From Tolypeutes matacus (lineage: Eukaryota; Chordata; Mammalia; Cingulata; Chlamyphoridae): a stretch of DNA of 64,000 nt. A program made the position numbers and the translations under genes. Location: NCBI GenBank assembly GCA_026826555.1, contig JAKSZT010054581.1:1078857-1142856 (forward strand), read 5' to 3'. The notes below the pieces were generated by a model. The model did no database searches. It saw only the letters and a list, made by a program, of their open reading frames with translations, and was not told the DNA's origin. Below, piece by piece: positions 10,755-22,477 of this stretch; the stretch's first letter is position 1, and every line of letters starts with the position of its first letter.

Positions 10755-12000
10755 ATGAATGTTCTAAAAGAGATGAAGCTGCAGAACAGCAGCAAGTACC
10801 ATGAGCTCTTCATGGAATGGGTCATCCCCCTGACCCAGGATCATGAGAAAGAAAATGAAGAAAGTGGGCAGGACCCCTGGGCCACACTGGAAGGGTCAGA
10901 GGCAGCAGAGAATGATTGCTTTGTGAACACACACCCCCAACCTTGCAGCACATCTACACTGTCAAGCTAGAACTATGTGAATTGATGGATCCAAAAGGAT
11001 CCTTCCTTCTATCTTGGCCACTTTTGCTGGCTCAAGCAGGAGCAGTTGCAGCTACAACTGCAGCTGCAGGGGATGCAGGCTTGGGAATAAAAGGGTGCTT
11101 TAACCTTAAAAAGGGTGCTGAAAAGTTTCCCATCCCACTTTGTGCCCCCTCATTATTGCCAGCTGTGATTCCCCTTCAAGAGAAACCTGCAGCACTGAGA
11201 TTATTGGATGAGGATGGGGGACCCGGAAGTCTCAGCTCCACCCCAAGTCCCAAGAGGTCCCACTATCTTGCAGAAACTCTCTGGATGGAGGGGGCCCATC
11301 CAGGGAAGGGGTTCTACACAGACTGAACCCTAGCAATTCTAAAACTAAAAGCACAACTAATATGCTCTGCAGCTCCAACTATCCACAACTTAATGGCCCT
11401 CAAGCCCTGTTATTCCCTATATGCTCCTTCTCACAAATGATATGACAATGCTCAGCGTAAGGCATCCATGTTAGTCTCACCTCATGGGCACACAGGGTCT
11501 GTTAGGGGATTGATGGAAGGAGAGAAGACATCTGAGAAGTTTTTTCCTCAGAAGACTGGGGCTGGGCATTCCAGCAGATGAGAGAGAAGTTGGAGTAGGT
11601 GATGGAAGATGCATGGTGACTGGGCAAGAGGTCATAGAAGGAAGAGGACAAAGAATGGCCTGGAGGGAACCTAAGTGAAGGAAGACAAGTAGGAAGGAAC
11701 TTCGGGCCACTGCTTGGAGAGGGGCTCCCACAAGCACTGCTGTGGGTGGGCCAGGGTTGTGGTACTGTGTGGGACATAAGGTGAGAGATCTATGATGGAG
11801 GCAACTCCCTGTCCTTCTCCTGTCTGTCTTTCTATTGTGCTTTTCTGTTTCCAGGAGGTTTGGCAGAATCATGTCATTCCCTGCCCCTTTGAATCATCCT
11901 GCTTTATTTGGGGGACCTCTCTGGTTTGGGTGTTTTTAATTGAAGGTGTGGGACCATTTAAAATGATGCAGGGTGTGAAAAATAAGAAATGAGCTATCAA
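10755..12000. other. Unrecognised sequence, possibly a retrocopy at its start
   Basis: No repeat family is recognised here. From 10755 to 11326 two overlapping plus-strand frames stay open for 71 and 136 codons; one frame has a Gln/Leu alternation around 11038-11075 (CAG/CTG-rich). The composition is more GC-rich than the L1s around it and exon-like, so a decayed processed pseudogene is conceivable, but I cannot name a parent. The rest, 11330-12000, shows nothing I can assign. Confidence 0.35.
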
Positions 12001-12004
12001 GTCA

Positions 12005-12260
12005 TGAGTGCATATTGTTAAGTGAAAGAAGCTAGTCTGTAAAGGCTGCATACTGTATGATTTCAACTACCTGACACTGAGGAAAAGGCAAAACTAGAGA
12101 GACAGTGAAAAGATCAGTGGTTGCCAATTGTTGGGAGGAGGAGGGATGAAGGTGTAGAGCACAGGGGTTTCAGGACAATGAACTGATACTGGCTTATCCT
12201 GTAATTGTGGACAAACCATATTGCATTTGCCAAAATCCATAGAAGTATAAAATCCAAAGA
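12005..12260 (+). mobile_element. Ancient L1 (L1M-type) 3'-UTR relic
   Basis: The phrases AAGTGAAAGAAGCTAGTCTG, TACTGTATGATTTCAACTA and AAAAGATCAGTGGTTGCCA are characteristic of the 3' UTR of old mammalian L1M elements, in plus orientation. Edges are approximate. Confidence 0.75.
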
Positions 12261-14612
12261 GAACCCTAATGTAAGTTGTGGACTTTGCTTACTAATAAAG
12301 TATCAACATTGGCTCATCAATTGTGACAGACATACCACCCTAATGCAATATGGTAATAATAGGAGAATCTATAATTGCATATGTGGGGAGTTTAATTTGG
12401 GAATTCCTTGTGCATTCTGTGCAATTTTTCGGAAAACTTGTTCTAAATATAAGGTACATAAATCTGATTTATATTATGATCTTAAAATATATTTTGATGC
12501 ACATCTGTCCCTATATATTAATTGCTAAATTAGAGGGATTCATTTCTTTGAATCTGAATCTGAGAGACCATCCCATGTTCCTGGAATCCTCCCTGTATCA
12601 CAAGGACATAAATGAGTGTCCATGATCACTGCAAATGTTCAGCCATGAGATTTAATTATTTCCAATATGAAAATGGAGAATGTGGATGAGGGAATGAGGA
12701 CTGGGAATTTGCTGGCCTTTGAATTCCATGGATTCTGCAGCTTAAATTATGTAGTGCAGGGATGGTGGGGAGTGGGGGCCACAACAGGGCACCTTGCCCT
12801 CTCACCTGTTCTTTCCTGTTGTGTCCTCTGTACAGTCACTACAGGAAGCCTGACTGGAGCCCAGAGAGGCATAGGGATGTGTGTATAGTCACATGGTCTC
12901 TCAATTTTAGGAAAGGAGGCATGTTGCTTTGAATGACAGTTAATGTAGGATCTTTCTCTAAATGGCTTGAATACACTATTAACAGATTTTAAGAATAATT
13001 CAGAAATGTATGATGCTAGATCCCAGCCATGCACTGAGAAGGAGAGGACAGAGGGCTCCTTATGAACTGCAACCCTGCAGTGACTGGCAATGAAGCTGCT
13101 GTCCTCAGCCCATGATACATGCTCACCTCCTTCTATGCCTGATATTGGAGGATCCCCCATGGGTCACAGGCCAGGTCAGGCCCCCTATAACTTCTGATGT
13201 TTCCAAGTTCTGGGACTCAGTGCCATCATCCCATTTGGTTAGCAATTCATGTGATGATGACACAGCAGAGCTGCTTCTGCAAATCAGGTTGTGCTCAGCC
13301 TGAGTGCCATTGTAGACCCTGTGCACCCAGCCTTCCTGGTGACCCTACTTGGGTTAGGACCAGGGAAGAGTACTTATTTCTTCAGAATTGAGTCAGAGGC
13401 GGTGGCTCCCTGGGCACAGTGTCTAAGGTGCATCTGCAGTGGTTTCAGGATTTCTTAGTAGCCTTCAGTTTGTTCATTATTTTTAAATGGATCTGCAAAT
13501 TTAGTGTTAATCATTGACTTTCTCCTCTTGGCATTGTTAAAGAGAATATTTTTTAGAAAAGTAGTTTAACCAAAATGAAACCTGGCTAATTGAATCTAAA
13601 GATGAAATAAGCCCTTAAAAATTAACTCATAAAATCCAATTTATTTGAAGAGTTTGTTAAATATCATTTAGAATTTCTGAGTTTTGGAGGGCAAGTTATA
13701 ATTATTTTCAATATTAATAGGAAAATCACTTCAGGAAAAAAATGGAAGGAGGAGTTGGGATTTTGCTGCCCATGATTCCTGTTCCCCATGGTTTCTGAAG
13801 CAGCTTGGAACTTTGTCAGTCCTGAATGGGAGATGGTCAGGACCAGGGCTAGTTAGGGTTGGGGGTTATGTTTGAGCAGAGATTCTGAGGACCATCTGAA
13901 TCTCACTTTTTCAAGATTACCACCTGATTCACCAAGATCCTTCCTCTACCCCAGGAATGCTGAGAACAGCAATGATATCCTCAGAGGTAAGTTCTGCTTA
14001 CTCTTCCACATTTTCTGACCATCAGAAAAGAGGCTTTTCCTTTACTGTGGAAAACAGGATAAGGAAAGACTTGAGATTTTTCCATTTCTCTTTGGATAAT
14101 GCACTTTTTCTGTTGTCCTGGTGTTGGGTATGGCAATCGCATTAGGACTTGACTGTATCTACAATGACCTGATACCTCCAAGCACCCAGAAAATAGTTAA
14201 TTTGGGTCTTTCTTCTTGGCTGGGTCCATGAACCTAAATAGTGATGTCCGGGTGTTGCACAGGTCTGCCCTGGAATTAAACACAGAGCTTTGTCTGAACT
14301 CCACTAATCCCTGCTCTTTGACACAATATATGAGTCTAATAAACTACATTTATCAAAGCTGTCAAACTGATTGCTGATGACCCAGCATCCATTGCAAGGT
14401 CAACCTTAGACTTCATGGAAAGGCAGGAGGGCATAATGTGAGAAATTTCTACATCTATTGTGGTGTCATGTTTCTGGGTGACCCATTTGAGTCTCAGGGG
14501 GAATCACTGCTTCCCTCTGAGACTCAGGCTTCAGGCTTTCTGTCCTGTTTGAGCCCATCCACTCATAGCACTGTTCAAGCTGAGTGGCATAATTGGAATT
14601 CACCTGCTTTTG
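12261..14612. other. No recognised gene or repeat
   Basis: I looked for OR motifs, other long frames and repeat signatures and found none I can support. Short frames up to about 137 codons exist but have no recognisable motif. Confidence 0.5.
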
Positions 14613-14627
14613 TCAATACACTCATTC
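14613..14627. repeat. Target-site duplication, 3' side of the minus-strand L1
   Basis: TCAATACACTCATTC here is repeated exactly at 22463-22477. The pair bounds the L1 insertion and shows that all of 14628-22462 entered as one event. Confidence 0.95.
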
Positions 14628-14638
14628 ATTTTTTTTTT

Positions 14639-14769
14639 AATTAATTAATTTTTTGTTGAGGGTAAAAATCTATTTTTTCACAATACATACCAATATTTGT
14701 AAAATGATATATAAATATATATGCATATATGCACATTTGCTTAAAAAATGTTATATATATATATATACA
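14639..14769 (-). other. Candidate 3'-transduced segment
   Basis: On the minus strand the L1 3' UTR ends in an 11-A tract (T-run at 14770-14780). Then come these 131 bp, including an AT repeat, and a second A tract (T-run at 14629-14638) next to the target-site duplication. The L1 3'-UTR copies at 9430 and 54640 do not contain this segment, so it is probably flanking DNA carried from the source locus. Confidence 0.65.
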
Positions 14770-14780
14770 TTTTTTTTTTT

Positions 14781-17322
14781 AAGACGTGCTTAACTTACCT
14801 AAATATTACATGGAACCTACAGGGATTCCCATGTTCCCCACCTCCCACACCTCCCACCACATCCCACACAAACATCTCTCACAAGTGTGGCCCATCACCC
14901 TCAATGGACTTACACATCCTGGGGCCTTGTCATCAACCATAGACCACAGTTCACATCGTAGATCACACTCTCTCCCACACAGTTCTGAATGGTGTGTGCT
15001 GATTTAAAATGGCATACATCCGTTGCCACAACGGCACTCAGGACAACCTCCAAATCCTGAAGAAGCCCTTGTATTTCAACTGCACATCCCCTCCCTGCCC
15101 TGAAAGTGTCCAGTGGCCACTGGCTCCACCTCACTGTTATAATTTCTTCGATTGCTAGAATCACAATATGTGTTCAACAGAATACCATTAAATCCACTCT
15201 AGTCCAAAGTTCTTCCCCCAATCCTGAGGGGACTGGGATGGTGATGTCCACTCCAACTCCAAGTGAGAGAGGGCTCATATCCCATGGATATGGTGGGCAG
15301 GATGATCCTGCCTGCATATGCAGGCCCTCTCCCTTCCCTGGGATGGCCGTTGCCCATCGTTGTCTCCTCGCCAGATGACTTGGATGAGTCCATTGAGCTG
15401 TAGGGTAGGAGTTGCAGCTCCACCGAGATTCCACACACACCTGGGACATAGGTAGGCCAGAGGCTCCAGTCTCTGGAAGTATACGTAAAAACTCCAGCAT
15501 CACATATAGGTATGAATAGAAGGGACTGATGAACCATGTGCAGGGAGGACTTATTTGAGTCCAATTCTGTCACTCTCAGGAGCACAGATTCCAAAATAGA
15601 GCCCACTGATAAGGCGTCAGTCTCTGGGGCTATCCCCCCTTATATAGGACCTGGGTGTCTCCAGATCTCTCAGGAGCCCATCTGTGTGGGGTGATATGCA
15701 CTTTGATGTTCTATGAGCTCCTACTGAGGTGTGCGTAAGCGTTACGTCTGGGAGGACCTCCCGACTCTCTTTGAAGTCTCTTAGCCACTTGAACTCATTT
15801 GTCTTTACCTTTTCCCACTTTTATTCAAGGTCTTTTTCCAGTTGTGTTTCCAGTTGGCACTTGATATTAATCCCTCATTGCCAGGGAGGCTCATCCCCGG
15901 GAGTCATGTCTCACGTTGAGGGCAAGGTAATGCATTCATATGCTGAGTTTGGCTTAGAGAGAGGCCACATTTGAGCAACAAGGAGGCTCTCAGGTGGCAA
16001 CACTTAGGCACCCCATAACAGTAAGCAAAGTTTCAGTTACAAGACCAAAGATTCATAAGGGTAGTCTTCAATAAAAAGAACTCATCATCTTCTTTTGGCA
16101 GACACTGTCCCTGAACTCAGAGGACTGTTGTTGCTCCCTTGGAGAATGTGGCAGAGCTCTCCAGGCTACGAATTCAGATTCCCTTATTTATTGAGTGATT
16201 GTCCACCCACCGTGACCAAGCCCCATCCTTTGATCTTTTGAACAATTTTGTATATCTTTTATGTATATTCAGATGAACTTACTCCCATGAATCCCCCCTC
16301 CCAGACACCCCTCACCAATAATCCCCTGCAGTACCCATTGTAACCTTTCTGTGATCTAAATCTTCCATGAATATGTAGCCCATAAAATAATCAAATACAC
16401 TTAATAGGAAAAAGAAACAACAATGAAAAGCTTACATGCAATAGACAAACATAAGGAAACTCAGGAAAAAAACAAAAACAAAAAGACAAACAAACAATCA
16501 AACAAAAAGCAAAACAAAACAAAATATAATTAGTGGATTGGGACATTGAAAAAAATGGGGAAAAAAGCAAAAGAAATGTCTTTTATATATATATTAATAT
16601 ACACATATTCTTTTTTCCTTTTATAATTGTGTTATCAGATATCAGGTGTGCCATGACACCTTTCCCCTCTCAATCCCCAGTGTCTCCCAAATTTTCATTT
16701 AATTTTCAAAGAAGTTTTACGTCACAGCAAAATCACACACGGAATACCAGAGACTCCCAGATACCAAACCATCCCCCACCTCCCCACCCCATATTAACCC
16801 CCCCCTTTTTTTGGATGTTAGCATTGTTATAACTGTTATACAGATATCAAAATATAGCAACTAAACATTGTCAATGATTTATGGTATAGTTTACAATTTA
16901 GACAATACATTTAATAAGTTTTGATGATATTTTCCATTTCCTGTATCCATTACTTTAAGGTAATGAAAAACCTTTCCCATGACCACTAAATATCCCATTA
17001 GATCTTAACTGTTCCTTCCGCCCCACTCCCTTGGGGCATATGACACTCCCTTGTCTTGACTCATGGAATGTCAAGATTCATAGTTACATGCTCTGGGTAT
17101 TTGAACCTGCCCTTCCTAATCTACCCACCTGTCAACACGGCACCACCAACCCAGTAATATCACTACCCATCTGTCCTATCCTTCAATATGCAACTATACT
17201 CTATCCCTTTACCATAGATTATGTCCATATGGGTGATGGCTCAAAGCCTGCTCTTCTCTTTCTCTCCCTTGTTAACCTATCTTTCAGACAATGGTTCTCA
17301 GAGACTGCTCACTTTCCTCAGT
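14781..17322 (-). other. Long L1 3' UTR (about 2.5 kb)
   Basis: This lies between the ORF2 stop (17323-17325) and the first poly(A). The proximal part (about 16560-17322) matches 63100-63900 of the plus-strand L1; the distal part (14781-16440) matches the fragment at 54640-56435. Two short blocks near 16640-16860 and 14781-14920 look like versions of the same 3' end. A U/A-rich spacer lies between them (around 16400-16560). Confidence 0.85.
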
Positions 17323-20300
17323 TCAAATCAGTGAGGTCAAATACTGTTCATTCTTCAGTATCTGGCTTGCTTCATTCAACATAAGGTCTTCAAGATTCAT
17401 CCACGTTATTCCATGTGTTAGCACTTTATTCCTTCTTACAGCTGAGTAATATTCCATTGTATGTATGTACCACATTTTGCTTATCCATTCATCTGTTCAT
17501 GGGCACCGGGGCTGATTCCAACTTTTGGCAATGGTGAACAATGCCGCTATGAACAATGGTGTGCATATATCTGTTTATGTCTTTGCTTTCAGTACTTCTG
17601 TGTATATAACCAGCAGTGGAATTGCTGGATCATACAGATCTATTGTTAGTTTTCTGAGGAACCTCCAAACTGTCTTCCACAGTGGCTGGACCATACCACA
17701 GTCCCACCAGCAGTGGATGAGGATTCCTATTCCTCCACATCCTCTCCAAAATTTGGTGTCTCCTGTTTTTTTTAATAGCTGCCATTCTGATGGGTGTAAG
17801 ATGGTATCTCATTGTAGTTTTGATTTGCATTTCCCTGATAGCAAGTGATGTTGAGCATTTTTTCTTGTGCTTTTTATCCATTTGTATTTCTTCCCTGGAG
17901 AAGTGTCTTTTCAGGTCACTTACTTGTTTTTTAAATGGATTTTTTGTCTTTTTATTTTCAAGGTGTAGGATTTCTTTATATATGCAGGATAATAGGCTCC
18001 TATCAGATATATGGTTGCCAAATATTTTCTCTGATTGGGTAGGCTGCCTTTTTATTTTCTTAATAACATCCTTTGAGGTGCAGAAGTTTTAATTTTGATG
18101 AGATCCCATTTATCTATTTTTTCTCTTGCTGCTCGTGCTTTGGCTGTGAAGTTCATGAAACCATTTCCTATTACAAGGCCCTGTAGATGCTTCACTACAT
18201 TATCTTCCAAGGTCTTTATGGTTTTGACTCTTATATTTAGATCTTTGATCCATTTTGAGTTGATTTTTGAATAAGGTGTGAAATGGTATTCTTCTCTTAT
18301 TCTTTTGGATATGGATATCCAGTTCTCCAACAACCACTTGTTAAAGAGACCATTCTCTCCCAACTGAGTGGGCTTCATGGCCTTGTCAAATATCAGATAA
18401 CTGTATATGCGAGGTTCTATATCAGAACTCTCAATTCAGTTCCATTGGTCAGTAGGTCTACCCTTGTGCCAATACCACGCAGTTTTGATAACTGTAGCTT
18501 TGTAGTATGCTTTAAAGTCATGTAGTGTGATACCTCAAACTTCATTTTTCTTTTTCAATATGTCTTTGGCAATTTGGAGCCTCTTGCCTCTCCAAATATA
18601 TTTTGTGGTTAGTTTTTCCAGTTCCTTAAAAAATACAGTGTTGATAATATTTATTGGGATTGCATTAAACCTGTAGATTAGTTTGGGTAAGATAGAGATC
18701 TTGATGATATTTAGTCTTCCTATCCATGAACAGGGAATATTTTTCCATTTATTTAAGTATTCTTTGATTTCCTTTAACAATGTTGTGTAGTTTTCTGTAT
18801 ATAAGTCCTTTACATCTTTAGTTAAATTTATTCCTAGGTATTTGATTCTTTAATTTTATTGCAAATGGTATTTTTTTCCTGATTTCCTCCTCAGTTTGCT
18901 TGTTATTGATGTATAGAAATGCTACTGATTTTTGAGCATTGATCTTATAACCAGCAACATTAATGAACTCCTTTATAAGTTCTAGAAGGCTTGTTGTAGA
19001 TTTCTCAAGGCTTTCTATGTATAGGATCATGTCATCTGCAAATAATGAAATTTTTACTTCTACTTTTCCAATCTGGATGCCTTTTATGTCCTTTTCTTGT
19101 CTCAGTGCTCACGCAAGTACTTCTAAGTCAATGTTAAATAGGAGTGGTGATAGTGGGCATCCTTGTCTAGTTCCCGATCTCAGGGGGAAGGCTTTTAGGA
19201 TTTCACCATTGAAAATGATGTTAGCTTTGGGTTTTTCATATATTCCCTTTTTCATATTCAGAAAGTTTCCATCTATTCATATCTTTTGCAGTGTTTTTAT
19301 GAGGAAAGAGTACTGTATTTTGTCTAATGCTTTTTCTGCATCTATAGAGATGATGATGTGTTTTTTTCTTTCAGTTTGTTTATGTGGTGTATTACATTGA
19401 TTGATTTTATTATAATGAACCATCCTTGCATACCTGGGATGAAACCCACTTGGTCTTGGTGTATAATCCTTTTGATATGTTGTTGAATGCAATTAGCAAG
19501 TATTTTGATGAGGATTTTAGCATCTAGGTTCATAAGAGAAATTGGTCTGTAATTTTCCTTTCTTGTGGTATCTTTATTTGGTTTTGGTGTTAGGGTAATA
19601 TTGGAATCATAGAATGAGTTAGGCAATAATCCTTCTACTTTTATTTTTTGGAAGGGCTTAAGTAGAATTGGTATTAACTCTTTTCAGAATGTTTGATAGA
19701 ATTCATCTGTGAAGCAATCTGGTCCTGGGCTCTTCTTAGTTGGGAGGTTTTGATGACTGATTCTATCTCTTTACTTGTAATTGGACTGTTGAGTTCATCT
19801 ATTTCTTCTTTCATCAATGTAGGCTGCTTGTGGGTTTCTAGAAACTTGACCATTTCCTCTAAATTATCATTCTTTTTGGCATATAATTTTTCAAAGTATC
19901 CTCCTATGATACTCTTTATTTCTGTGGGGTCAGTAGTGATATCCCCTTGCTCATTCCTTATTTTATGTATTTGCATCTGTTCTCTCTTTTTCTTTGTTAG
20001 TCTGGCATAGGGTTTGTCAATTTTATTGATTATCTCCAAGAACCAGCATTTGGTTTTGTTTATTGTTTCCAGTGCTTTCTTATTCTCTATTTCATTTAGT
20101 TCTGCTCTAATCTTTGTTATTTCCTTCGTTCTAGTTCCTTTAGGTTTAGTTTTTTGTTGTTTTTCCAATTTCTCCAAGTGTGCAGTTATGTCTTCAATTT
20201 TAGGTCTTTCTTCTTTTTTAATATATAAATTTATGACTATGAACTTCACTCTCAGGACTGCTTTTGCTGCATCCCATAGGTTTTGATATGTTGTGTTGTC

Positions 20301-21125
20301 GTTTTCATTAGTTTCAAGGTAGTTACTGATTTCTTTTGAGATTTCCTCTTTGACCCACTGTTTGTTTAAGAGTGTGTTGTTTAACTTCCATATCCTTGTG
20401 CCTACCCTGTTTCTCTGGCCCTTAGTGATTTCCAACTTCATTTCATTGTGGTCAGAGAAATTACTTTGTATAATCTCAATCTTTCTGAATTCATTGAGGG
20501 TTTTTCTGTGGCCTAGCATGTGGTCTATTTTGGAGTATGTTCCATGTGTACTCGCAAAGAATGTAAATCCTGCTGTATTTGGGTGTAATGTTCTGTGTAT
20601 GTCTATTAAGTCCAGGTCTTCTAATATATTGTTGAATGCCTTTGTTTCTTTATTGATTCTCTGTCTAGATGTTGTGTCTAATGATGATAGTGGTGTGTTG
20701 AAGTCCCCTGCTATAATTGTAGAGGCATTTATTTCTCCTCTTAGTTTTTCCAGAGTTTGCCACACATACCCGATTAGGTGCGTAAATGTTGATGATTGTT
20801 CTCTCTTCTTGAGAGATTACTCCTTTTACTAATATGTAGTGTCCATCTTTGTCTCTTACAATAGTTTTGCATTTAAAGTCTATTTTGTCTGATATTAGAA
20901 AAGCTACTCCAGCCCTTTTTTGGCTATTGTTAGCTTGTAAAATTGTTTTCCAGCCATTCACTTTCAGTCTCCTAGAATCCCTGTGTCAATGGTGGGTTTC
21001 TTGTAGACAGCATTATATGGATCATATTTTCTTATCCGTTCTGCCAATCTGTGTTTCTTGATTGGTGAATTTAATCCATTAACATTCAGTGTTATTACTC
21101 GGGACCAATTTCTTACTCCAGCCAT
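17323..21125 (-). pseudogene. L1 ORF2 (endonuclease/reverse transcriptase), broken
   Basis: The ORF2 protein nicks target DNA and reverse-transcribes L1 RNA. The start ATG complements 21123-21125 and the stop complements 17323-17325, so the original length was near 1,267 codons, normal for L1 ORF2. The endonuclease is seen at 20961-19674 (IIAGDFNTPLSSLD, FSDHNEMKLEI), the reverse transcriptase core around 19626-18818 with FADD at 19042-19031, and the Cys-rich C-terminal region near 17600-17800. It is broken into several frames; the longest piece is 363 codons (20765-19674). Damage is modest, which fits a fairly young but inactive insertion. Confidence 0.92.
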
Positions 21126-21189
21126 TTTTTCTTTGGGTTAATGCATGTCATATGTTGTTTTGTTTCTCTTTTTGTCTTTTCAGTTGTTT

Positions 21190-22151
21190 TTAAACTCTCC
21201 TCCAACTCTCTCCCCCTTGTTTTTTCCTTTGAACTTGTAGAGATTCCTTTAGTATTTCTTGAAGTGCTGGTTTCTTCTTGACATACTCTCTTAATTGCTG
21301 TTTATCTGTGAATATTTTGAACTCTTCATCATTTTTGAATGCCAGTTTTGCTGGATAGAGGATTCGTGGCTGGAAATTTCTTTCTTTTAGTATTTTGCCT
21401 ATGTCATACCACTGTCTTCTTGCCTCCATGGTTTCAGCTGACAAATCAGCACTTAATCTTATTGTGCTTCCCTTGTATATGATGGTTCTCTTTTCTCTTG
21501 CTGCCTTGAGTATTTTCTCTTTGTCTTGAGCATTGGTCATTTTGACAAGTATATATCTTTGAGTTGGCCTGTTCAGATTTATACTATTTGGGGTGTGCTG
21601 TGCTTCCTGTATCTGCATGTCCATCTCTCTCAGTAGGATTGGGAAGTTTTCAACAATTATTTCCTTCAACACTCCTTCTGTTCCCTTTCCCTTCTCTTTT
21701 CCTTCTGGGATGGCCATAATGCGTATGTTTGTGCGTTTTGTGTTATCTGTTAATTCCCTGAGTCCATGCTGGATTTTTTTCTATCTTTTTGTCTATCTGT
21801 TCTACAATCTCTTTGATTTCAGCTGTGTTGTCTTCCATATCACTAATTCTTTCCTCTGCCTGTTCAAATCTGCTGTTATGTGAATCCAGCGTCTTTTTGA
21901 TTTCTTGGATTATGCCATTGTTCACCATCATATCCATTATCTTTTTAGGCATGTTTGCAATTTCTTCAGTATGTTCTCCCAGTGTCTTCTTTATATCCTT
22001 TATCTCTTCCTTCACTTCTTTAAGTTGGTCCATGATATTTGTTTGGATAGCTTTGATTAGTTGTTCGATGTTCTGCATCACTTCCTTGGACTGGTCTATG
22101 TTTTCCTGTTTCTCAGAGTCTTGTATTTTTTTGTTGTCCTCTGGTCATCAT
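21190..22151 (-). pseudogene. L1 ORF1 (RNA-binding protein), broken
   Basis: ORF1 encodes the trimeric RNA chaperone that coats L1 RNA. The start complements 22149-22151; compared with the copy at 58239, two bases are missing within the first 15 codons or so, giving a frameshift. A 112-codon piece (22081-21743) has the heptad-rich coiled coil (KEVKEEIKDIKKTLGEH). A 175-codon piece (21717-21190) has the RRM and C-terminal domain (GVLKEIIVENFP, ARRQWYDIGKIL, RILYPAKLAF). Together they cover a normal length of about 320 codons. Confidence 0.92.
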
Positions 22152-22462
22152 ATTATCTTGATGGGTTTGTTCAGTGGATTAGCTTTTCTCTATGCTCCAG
22201 AGTTTTATTTACCTGGTGGTTCTGCGTGTGAGTTAAGTTTTCTCTTTGACACTTTTTCTTCTTATTTTATTTCCTTTCTTCTTTCTATATTCTGTATCTC
22301 TACCATTCTCTCCACGCCATTGATCCGTGCAGATAGATGTCCCAAGCTTCTCATTCAATGCATGCACAGCACAGACCCCCGGGCGGGACCCCGTCCACAA
22401 TCCACCTTCCTCTGGGAGCTTGCAGTGTGTGCCCTCCTACACTAACGCCATCTTGGCCCCTC
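22152..22462 (-). promoter_or_regulatory. Shortened L1 5' UTR with splice-like junction
   Basis: About 311 bp remain of a 5' UTR that is about 1.8 kb in the copy at 56436. The junction lies between 22293 and 22294. Bases 22294-22462 correspond to the first 172 bp or so of the full copy (to 56607), and 22293-22152 to 58098-58238. The 23 bp across the junction align to the two ends with four substitutions and no gap. Confidence 0.88.
22446..22455 (-). promoter_or_regulatory. YY1-like motif at the L1 5' end
   Basis: CAAGATGGCG on the minus strand, a few bases from the L1 5' end, matches the YY1 core and position known for L1 promoters, where it directs start-site choice. Confidence 0.7.
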
Positions 22463-22477
22463 TCAATACACTCATTC
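22463..22477. repeat. Target-site duplication, 5' side of the minus-strand L1
   Basis: Second exact copy of TCAATACACTCATTC (first at 14613-14627). Confidence 0.95.

Larger units (their letters stand above)
14628..22462 (-). mobile_element. L1 insertion, minus strand, with spliced 5' UTR (SpIRE-like)
   Basis: Reading from 22462 down: L1 5' end with a CAAGATGGCG motif, shortened 5' UTR, ORF1, ORF2, a 3' UTR of about 2.5 kb, poly(A), 131 bp of other DNA and a second poly(A). It matches the plus-strand copy at 56436 throughout, except that 1,490 bp of 5' UTR are absent at the 22293/22294 junction, exactly where that copy has splice-site motifs. It starts at the true L1 5' end and has a perfect 15-bp target-site duplication, so it is a full-length insertion of a shortened RNA rather than a 5'-truncated one. 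ORF1 and ORF2 now carry stops and frameshifts. Confidence 0.92.
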
